Source: Calonectria ilicicola
Lineage: Eukaryota; Ascomycota; Sordariomycetes; Hypocreales; Nectriaceae
Direction: 5' to 3'
Assembly: GCA_020809705.1 (NCBI GenBank)
Contig: CP085828.1
Span: 5,952,001-6,016,000, forward strand
DNA length: 64,000 nt
The notes below the pieces were generated by a model. That model had not been told where the DNA came from, ran no database searches, and worked only from the letters and a program-made list of their open reading frames with translations. Below, one piece after another: positions 50,900 through 60,300 of this stretch. The position numbers and the translations under genes were made by a program. Each line of letters starts with the position of its first letter. The first letter of the stretch is position 1.

Positions 50900-51726
50900 A
50901 TGGCCGACAACCGCAGTCGGGATCCTCAATCCACCCTTATTCGACATCGCGCTCCTGCCCGTGGCTTTTTTTCACCTGAAATTGTCGATCTCATTGTCCC
51001 CCCGCTCAAAGTCGGTGGTTGGGCTGGTATGTCGTATCTTGATAGACCCTCAAGAATCATTCCTACTCACATGGTGTTGCAGGCACTGCAGGTGTCATAG
51101 TTGGTGTTGGAGGCTCCATCTTCAAAGAGGCCAATCCTCTTGTCTGGGGAGCAGTTTCCGGCTTCCAGTGGTTCACTCTTGGCAGCAGCTTTTGGTGTAA
51201 GTTTGCCTGCTCTTGACACGGCTTACACGAGACCATCTGACCCGACTCCAGTCTCAAGAAGTCTTGCTATCCGGGCATGGGGCGGCGAGGATCGTGTATC
51301 ACTTTCTGACAAAACCAAAGCCAGCGCCATTGCTGGCTCAGTAGCTGGAGCGGTGGGGGGATTGATACGTAAGTCTTCAATTCTTTCATCTACCCTGCGT
51401 GTGACTTGTTGCTTATAGAACCCGCAGGTGGTCCATCAAACATTCTTCCAGCCATTGCTTTTTGGACAGCATTTGGTGCTGGAGGACAAATGATTGCAAA
51501 CCATTTTGCGACCCGGGCACCCAAGATCAAGGATGAGAATGACAGCTGGTTCCGATCCAAATGGAGCCCTCTAAAGAAACTTACAGATAAGGAATACACG
51601 CACATGATGGATGAAAAGATGCTAAGGATAGACGTTGATATTGCACTGATCGACGATCGCATTGCCGAGCTGAGAGTGGCAGAGAAACAGGCCAAGGCGC
51701 AGGTCACACAAGATACCCCACGATAG
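50900..51726 (+). CDS. Glycine-rich multi-pass membrane protein, function unknown
   Basis: Four exons, 50900-51026, 51083-51196, 51252-51368 and 51419-51726, with GT-AG introns of 56, 55 and 50 bp in matching phases, give 221 residues. After a polar N-terminus there are three to four glycine-rich hydrophobic segments: GGWAGTAGVIVGVGGSIF, WGAVSGFQWFTLGSSFW, ASAIAGSVAGAVGGLI and ILPAIAFWTAFGAGGQMI. Small-residue packing like this resembles Tim17/22-type mitochondrial proteins, but I cannot confirm membership. The C-terminal 60 residues are charged and likely coiled coil (EKMLRIDVDIALIDDRIAELR). I do not recognise a named gene. It is divergent from the eIF4B gene. Confidence 0.8.
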
Positions 51727-54306
51727 ACTAAAAAAAGAGACGACCTCCTGCCTGCCTCATCGGAATTCGTTCTGCTGTTCAACTTCCATGCACCCCAGAT
51801 CGGTCTTGGGTCCTTGGCCCTGCAGGGGTGGTGCGCTTGACATATTATTGGCAAGTTCTGGCGTCTGGATAAGCGGCTGAAATGGAATTGTCCAAGAGCC
51901 ATGCGCCACGCATTGGAACATGGTGCAACGTCAAATTTACGCAAGGGTGCGTACCAGCTATGTACCCCTCCAAACCCCGCCCATCCAAGGATTGTATCGA
52001 GCCTCACCAACAAACCTCATACGCCCCAACAACTTACCCGTCCTCTGGCCAATCAGCAGGGCAACATGGCTTCCCCAGAAGGGACTAAGAAAGGTAACAT
52101 GGCATTGCATGGCATAGCATGGCGTCGCAGAGGATGGCGCTGCGTCTTGTTCGCGTATGAATTACCGGTATCCTTGTCAACGGTTGATAACGGTCGAGCC
52201 AACCGCTATGACGCGCCACCATGAGACGACATCTGTGGAATAGCAACCTGTCGAATGAAACAAGGATGACGCATATTTTCAACCGTGTCTTTCCATGTCC
52301 CTTGAGTGACATTGCTTATGGCCGCCATTGATGCAATGGCTTACAAGCCTGCGTCTTGAGCTTGGTCTTGCCTAGCTAGCAGGGTCGCAGCAGTCAGCTG
52401 CAAGGTTCAGGTTGGTAAGAAGTAGATGGATGGCACGGTCTTTGAGGCGAACTTGATGTAGTTGGAGGGGGAGCAAAAAAAAAAAGTCGATCTCCCGTCA
52501 GAGCTCAAAACCTTACCTAAAGCTGTTAGACGCCACCAGGGAGGGACACTAGAGGCAGAGAGGGAAAAAACGGATGAGATGCGTGGCGGGACTCATGCAG
52601 CATGGGCTCGTATAGGGCATCACACAGCGCGACTGGCTCGCCGAGATATGTACAGAGTTGGGTTAGTTTGATCATCGGACACTCGCCGAAGGTTGCAACG
52701 GCCAGGTCAGCGCCGGCCGACGTTAAAGTGTGCAAGTGCAAGGAAAGCATATCTACATGGCCGATGTCTAAGCGGTCAAGGACGGTGCAAACTCGACTTC
52801 CCCGCATCTAAACTCGCGTGCTTGATAAAAAAACGGCCAATCGCAGGTGCGCAACGGATGCAGAGTTGCTGCACACAGAACAAGACAAAAGTGAAAGTTT
52901 GGAGGCGCGTGGCATTAGCAGGGTGGACTGACGTGAGAGTCCGAAAGAGCGGCGGCCCGCCAGAAGCAGGCGGCCAAAAAAAGCAACATCCAAGGTTCTG
53001 CGGTTTCGGTTTCGCGTCCAAACGGGCCAGACTGTCGCGTGCAGGACTGTGGGTTGCATGGCTTACGCCGTATTGCCGATGGAGAGGTCATGTTAAAATA
53101 ACCTAATGGATTGAGATTTTTTGTAGTGCGATCAGCAATTGGAAAAAAAGAAAACAGCCAATGTCTCGGACGAGAGATTAGGAAATTTAATACTCTGCTA
53201 GCTAAGTTACCCAGTTGTGTGGGCGCCGGAACTGCTAGCGGCCTGGGGTCTGGTAAATGGCTTGCGTTGGGGCGTGGTACGTACTGTTCGTCCCTCCTCC
53301 AAAGAAATTGCGTGGGCTGAAAAAGCGCTGGTGGTGGTGCGCGTGGCCCGTGCTCTGCGTAGACGAAGCCTCGCGGGAGCAGCCCGCGCTGCGAGCCTGC
53401 CCCTAGCCCACTGGGGAGTTCCCTGCCCTGCACTGACTCACCTGCTGGGATTCGCGGAATCGGCACCTCGTCCCCTCCAGCGATGGGCACCACTGGCGGC
53501 GGAAGCCCTGCGGATTGGGGCCCAGGGCCCTAGCATGTCACTGAGGAGACTTATCTTGACAGGGGTGACGCAGTACATACATGTTGTACTTTGACATTGG
53601 AGAATGGCTACCCGTGCTGGGACTCGATCTGTCAGCTAGTGAGCAGGTAAACTTCCGGGCCATTTCCATCTTCTCCAACTCGACGTATCCTTTGTCGTTG
53701 TCCCTCCACGCCCTGTTAACCTCTTCCCCTCCGCCGCCGCCGAGCTTCTTCGTGTTTGACTTTGCTGGCCACTTCGCCGTGCCTCTCGACGCCCAGCCGA
53801 CCTTCTGTATCATCTCGACCCCTTTTCCTCGATCCGAGGATTTGCACCCTTGACGTCACGACAGGAGCCCGCCTCCTAGCTTCGACCATCTGGCCCAGTC
53901 CGCCACCGTACTAAGCCGTCACCCCTTGAGCTTGACTCCACGCCGAACCTTCCGACCCCAAAACAACAAATTCCTTACAAAGCAACTCTCGATATACATC
54001 GATTGCCTCACCAGAGTGCGGGATTCTTGCGACCCCGTCCAGGATCAAGGAGCTCAAACTACGGGGCCAGCGTGGGACGCACCGGCAACTCGGCACTGTT
54101 GATCCGTTATCACTCTCGACCGGCGGCGATGGCGTACTCCCCTTCGCGACGACTCTGAGTAAAAGTGAGGATATGATACCTCCATCTGCTAGCAGCACAT
54201 GTGAGTTGCGAACACCTCGCTGCCGCACACCGCCCCTCGGCTAATGTCGATTGTCTGTTGCGCAGACTACTAGGTGGGAGAGTCTCCCCGAGGCCAACCG
54301 ACGACC
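51727..54306. other. Intergenic, upstream of FMP27
   Basis: 2.6 kb without a supported gene. 51.7-53.5 kb has only short chance frames. The last 600 bp are likely the FMP27 promoter and leader, including a probable 5' UTR intron (54201-54265). Confidence 0.45.
54201..54265 (+). other. Probable 5' UTR intron of FMP27
   Basis: Donor GTGAGT at 54201, a GCTAATG branch-like motif near 54240 and acceptor GCGCAG ending at 54265 define a 65-bp intron just before the FMP27 start codon. It matches the size and signals of introns elsewhere in the window. Confidence 0.65.
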
Positions 54307-57300
54307 ATGGCTCTCCTAAACCCGACCTTCGTCTTCGGCCTCGTCGTGCTGGTCTACCTGTCGTCCTTTGTCCTGCTCGCCGTCCTTCGAATCCTTACCG
54401 GAATTTCTGTCCAGCGAATAGGTTACTTTTCGCTTCGGCGCCTCGCATATACCCCACGGGACGGATGCAGGATCGAGATTCGTGGCCTCGGGCTCAACGT
54501 CCACCGGCCAACTTTCGCGCAACCAACGTGGCTCAGCGTTGTTTTGGAGGAACTCGTTGTCACTTTGGACATCCGGGAACTGGAAGGAAGTAAACCGGCC
54601 GAGTCAGACACCGAAACGAACGACCACGACAAAGACAATGTCTCTCAGAACGATAAATCGAAGCCCCTCCCACGATCGCGGCTTTCTCAACGAGGCGGCA
54701 AAGGCATTATTAGAAGCGAGACATGGAAGAAACTCACAAACATTAAGGAAAAGCTCAAAAGGCTTCACAAAAATATTAACTGGCTTAAAATGATTGACGT
54801 GGTCGCAACAAACTCATCTATCAATGTTGTCGACGTGGGCAATGTCCAGGTTGGAAGTTTGACTTTGGCGGTTGATACACGTCCCAAAATGGTTGATCGC
54901 GCTCGATTCTTTATGCGGAGGAGAAAGCATTCTCCGAGCAAAGACCGACAGGCCGAGTGGATAATGACCGTTCGAAGTGTACTATTTACAGCAGACGGCA
55001 GCGAATCAATGGAATTGCTTGATCATCTGTTTCTTAACATTCACGGATTTTTATACGCTTCGCGAGAAGGACTTAGGGACGCTTCAGTATCCCTGAAGCT
55101 CGGACGCCTTCACATCCCACTTGACGACATTCAAACATGTGCCGCCAAGCTAAAGCGATCTCGCAAGAGCCCTGGTTCTCCAAACCCAGATGAACCAGTT
55201 GACATATTCCTGGGCAAAGTCGTGCAAGAGGTTGACGAGCCAGGCAGTACAAACGAGGAATTAATGAGAACAGTGTCCGATTCCAGAGAGTTCTTCAGTT
55301 CCATCTTGCGGGGCATCAAGGAAGTGCAGTTCGCCGTCAGCTTCCTTGGTCTTACGTCAAGGGTTTCTTCCGCCAAGCCCGATGCTAACCCCATCATCCT
55401 CAGCGCCGCGATGAAGGAAGTCGGAATGGATCTCCACAGGCTCGACCCAAAGTCTCCAGCACACAGAATGTACTTTCCCCCAGGTGCAATTGCCCACGAG
55501 GCATTGGGTGCCGCGCTTTCAATATCTCTCGGACTAGATGATGGCCAAGGCCACGCTGATCGCCTTGTCTATATTCCAATGGCGACGACAACGGTGAAGA
55601 CAACATTTCTCTCCAAAACTGTCGAGGTACTGCAGGACACCAATGTTGGAGAGAAGAATGCGAACATTATGTTTGCCAACTCTGTCGTCACTTCACCATC
55701 AGTCGATCTTGACCCACGCCACCTACCCTTGCTCCTCTCACTTCTAAAATCGAAGCCAAGAGCGCAGAGGCCAAAGGGAGAAAATAGGCATCTCATATCG
55801 CGGCTTCTTCCTAAGGCAACTGTTAAATTTTCCATGCATGAGCCTGTGGTGCGAATAAAATTAAAACCTTTACAAAAGACTGAGGACGCAGACGACTTTG
55901 ATTTAATCATTTCCTCCATTTCATCCATCTCTCTTGACATGGAATCCTCACACTCCCTTGTTGAAGATCTTCACTATTCCCTTGACGGGGCCGTGCGTCT
56001 TCAGTCCCATGATCTGTATTACCAAAATAACACAGGCGATCGATTCAATCTGATCACCACCGAATCTTTCGATATGAAGCTACATCTGGGTGCGCGGCCT
56101 GATGTATACGTCGAATTGACTGGTAATCTCCAATCTTCCTCGGTCAGCATGATACGTCCCGAAATTATAGACGGAGTTCGCCAAATTGTTCGTGAATTAC
56201 GAATTGATGTCGAGCCAGAAAAGGGGCCAGTCGTCAAGCACCCTCGTGGCAAAAACTTCCTTCGCTCGCTCCCTGGCTGGCTTCTTCGAGCTCAGTTCGA
56301 GATGACTGACTTTAGCGTTGAAGTTGCTGGCATTGAGGAGAGTGTTTCCGATGATGCCCGAGGAGTTTTCTTGCATTGGGACAGCGTGGCTTCCGAGTAT
56401 CGCGCGCACCGCTTTGATGGGTTGCACAGGAGACAATCCACATCTAGGAGACGTGCTAACAGTCGGTCAATGACACAATCTGATTCCGACCTGACCCCGC
56501 CCTCCACCTCCCCGCGGCCCCGAAAGAAGCCTCAGAATATCGGAGATGGTCGCCGGCTTACTATCTACGCCCGAGGAATTGAGGCCCAAATAATGGAGGA
56601 CTTAGATAGGCTTGAGCCGGAACCGTTCATCTCCATTCCCTTTCTCGAAACATCACTTTCCGCAACGAGTGATTCTCATGGGCCCCTGTTCAATGTTCAC
56701 ACTTCAGTGCGGACTATCCTTGCCCAGTATTCGCTGTACCGGCATTATGCAGTCGGGGTTGCCGTCATGACTCTGAGTAAAGCATTTATGCGATCGGGTC
56801 GAGACATCCCTCGACGCAAGTCAGAGAGTAATGTCTCGAACCTATCACCTCCTTCGAGCCGTCTGGCACCCCCAGGAGCTCATGATGATCTGAGCGGGCT
56901 AACGCCCATTGCTTCAGAGCTGGTCACCTTCGATTTCAAGGCTGCGCTGGTGCAGCTAAAGGCCGAGATGCCCCATGACCCCAACATGATGCTACACATG
57001 TATGGCCTCGAAATGGGGCGACAGCGATGGTCTACGCCCCACGTTTCTGCAAGACTCGTCAGACTCTACACTGAACCTCCACGAATGCGAAATGTCTGGG
57101 CCAGGATCTTGAGCATCAAGTCAGGCCGACTGGATTTCCGCGAGTCTAAGCGAAAATCACCCCGAGGCCCGGCGATTGACGAAAAGATGGTTGATATTGT
57201 AACGGAGGCTGTTCGTATTGCCATTCCTCACGAGGTCATTCTCAATCGCATCTCCGATAACTTCATCAACACAATCAAAGCCGTCCAGCAACTACACAAT

Positions 57301-60300
57301 CGTTTCAGGACAGGCACTAATGTGTATATTCTCGAAAAGGGACCCGAGGGTCCCAAGTCCGTGCCCAAGATTTCTGTCAGGGCTCGCAATTTCTTGTTCG
57401 AACTGGAAGACGGTGCCTTTGAGTGGAAGCTTGGTATGATTTACCGCACTGGTCTCATCGAGCAGACCCAGCGTATTACTCGAGAGGAAGCCTTCCGTGT
57501 TAAGCTGAAGCGAGTGCGCGAAGAGGAAATCCGAAGGGGAAATAGCAAGATTCGATCCCGATCTACATTCGCCCGCGGACGGCCTGATGCATCATCCGCT
57601 GCTTCTACCCGCAGTCGAAGTGTTGATATATTGAACAGTCCAACAGATGGTCACTCCAACGGGAACCGTGGGAGACTACCCAGATACGACCCTGATTCGG
57701 AGAATATTGGAGTCAATGGCAGTTCCAAAGTGTCCGAGCATGATGCCAGACTGCATTTAGACATGTTTAATGCCCAGAGTTGGAAGAAGCGTATCGACAG
57801 AGCTTACCAGATCTGTCAAAACAACGTCAAGGAGTCCAAGAATCAATTCTGGGGACCTAACGAACTACCGGATGACATAGAGGAGGCTGAAAATATTCTT
57901 GAGGTTCCTTCCAGACCAGCACTGATGTGCACCTCAATTACCGACCTCCATTTCATGATTGATAAGCCTTCATTCCCGATGAAGGACCTGCCGGATTTTA
58001 TACACAAGATTGGAAAGGGAATGCCCAAGGACATGAAGTACAGTCTTCTGGTCCCAATGCATGTCGGTATTGAAATGGGTGAGGCCAAGGTAACGCTCCG
58101 CGATTACCCGTTGCCCTTGTTACACATCCCTCCCATGAAGTACGGACAGTCTTCCAAGCTTCAGACCGTCTCACTCAAGGCCAACTTTGTCGTCGCCGAA
58201 GAGTTCCGAGGCGTGGAGTCTACCCGTAAGGTCTGGGTCGATGTCATTCCTCCCAGATCCGTGGATCCAACTTCCAATGAAGGTGGCTTCGGAATCGAAG
58301 TCCGTCGCACTGTTGGTCCTGTTAAATCATACTCTGATGTATACATGAACGTTAACACCGCATTGCCGACGCGTATCACCTGGGGCCCATGTTACCAGTC
58401 AGCCATTCAAGATATGATGATGGTTATCGAGTCCTTCACCAAACCTCAACTTGACCCATCCGAACGAGTGGGCTTCTGGGATAAATTGCGACTTAACTTC
58501 CATTCTAGGATACATGCCGCCTGGAAAGGTGATGGCGATGTTCATCTTGGATTGAAAGGTACACGCGACCCATATCAACTCACAGGAAACGGTGCGGGCT
58601 TCCTCATGTGCTGGCGTAATGACGTCAGGTGGACTATTAACGCGGATGATGATCCGAAGCGGTTCATAGCCATCGAAAGTGCCGAGTACGTCCTCGCAAT
58701 TCCCGACTACAGCCACGAGATCCGAGAATCAGTCCGCCAGATCCTTGAGCTTGAGAAGCACCCGAGTGAGGACAAGTACAAGTCTGAGGCTTCGTTCAAA
58801 AAGGTAGTAATGAAACTCTCTGGCAAAGTTCAGTTTTTGGGTGGTCTCATTTTCGAGCGTGCAATCGAGGACGGAATACGAAGTTTCGATTTCAAACCTC
58901 ATTATGAGGTTGTTCTTAAGAACCCCATCTTTGCCAAAGAGCAAGACGGCCTTCCATACGATGCCATGCGTGGCTTTAGGAGCCGGCATATTCATCTCTC
59001 AATTGCCGTCAGGGCGCCGGTTGACCGCGATTGGCTCTCTGAACACCCAGAGCCCTCACGCAGTTACAACACCGTTCATCTTACCCCACGGTTCTTCACG
59101 CACTTCTTTGCCTGGTGGGGCCTCTTTGGACAACCGTTGTCATTACCTATTCGACAAGGTAACCTCTTCCCGGGTCGTGAGAAGAACAGCAAAAAGTTTG
59201 GTCGGCATTTGGCTACTGTCAAGTACAACCTTCTCCTGGCACCTCTATTTTTAAGTCACATTTACAAGCACAAGGACGTAGAAGACTACTCAGAGAACGC
59301 AGTCTCTGCGACTGGTGTCAAGGTTCGCTTTGACAGCTTTTCTCTGGATCTCCATCAGCGAAGAGAAGAGTTCAACACACTTGGCAAGACTCGCAACGAT
59401 GAGACTTCTCGGACATCCGGGATCAAGATTCACGCAGCACAGCTGGATCTTGTTAGTGCGGATGTCCGAGCTGTGTCAGCAAGCCTGAAAGGCACGACAA
59501 CTGAGGCTATTCAAAAGGGATCGATCGCGACGCTGATGAACGAGCATGACGACAAGCCGGATCTGTCTCGCTTCACGATCCCTGATAACGATTACAGCTG
59601 GATCGACATGGATGACTTTGTAGAATTGGACTGGATCCTTCCAACAGAACCACACCCCGACACTAAAATTTTACCCTTGGCATACGCACCTCGTCTGACA
59701 TACTTCCGTCAAACCGACATAGGTGGCGTCATTGCGGGAGATCCGAGTCGAACAAGTCCATTTGGTAATGAGCCGACCCATTTCTGCATTCTCAACCATG
59801 ATAATGACCCGCTTCGGGTCCAAGGACAGTTGATCCAAGAGCGACTGAATCAACTTGGTATTCAAATGCAAACTCATGCACGAGATGTAGGCGAAGCAGA
59901 GCTGCGAGGTATTAGAAATGACTGGAAGGATCCTGAACTGGTTCATGATTTTGATGCATTGAGGAAGCACACCCATGTCTTGCGTGAGAAGAAAGATTTC
60001 TTAGAGTCGATGCTCGCGCAGAGACAGGCAAAGCCTTCATGGAGTAGCCAGAGACGTGGCAGTGACCGAAGACGATCGGTAGGCTCGGTTGGGATGCACG
60101 ACGAAACATTGCATATTCCTGCAACTACCGAGTTTGAAAGCGAGTTCAACAATCGATTCGTTATCCACAACCTGCAGCTCAAGTGGAACAACTTGCTGCG
60201 TAACATTATCCTGCGATATTTCCACCAAAACGGTCAACGACGAGGTTTTGTCTACTATCTTTCACGCCCAGCGATCAAATTCATCCTGGACATTGTGGAG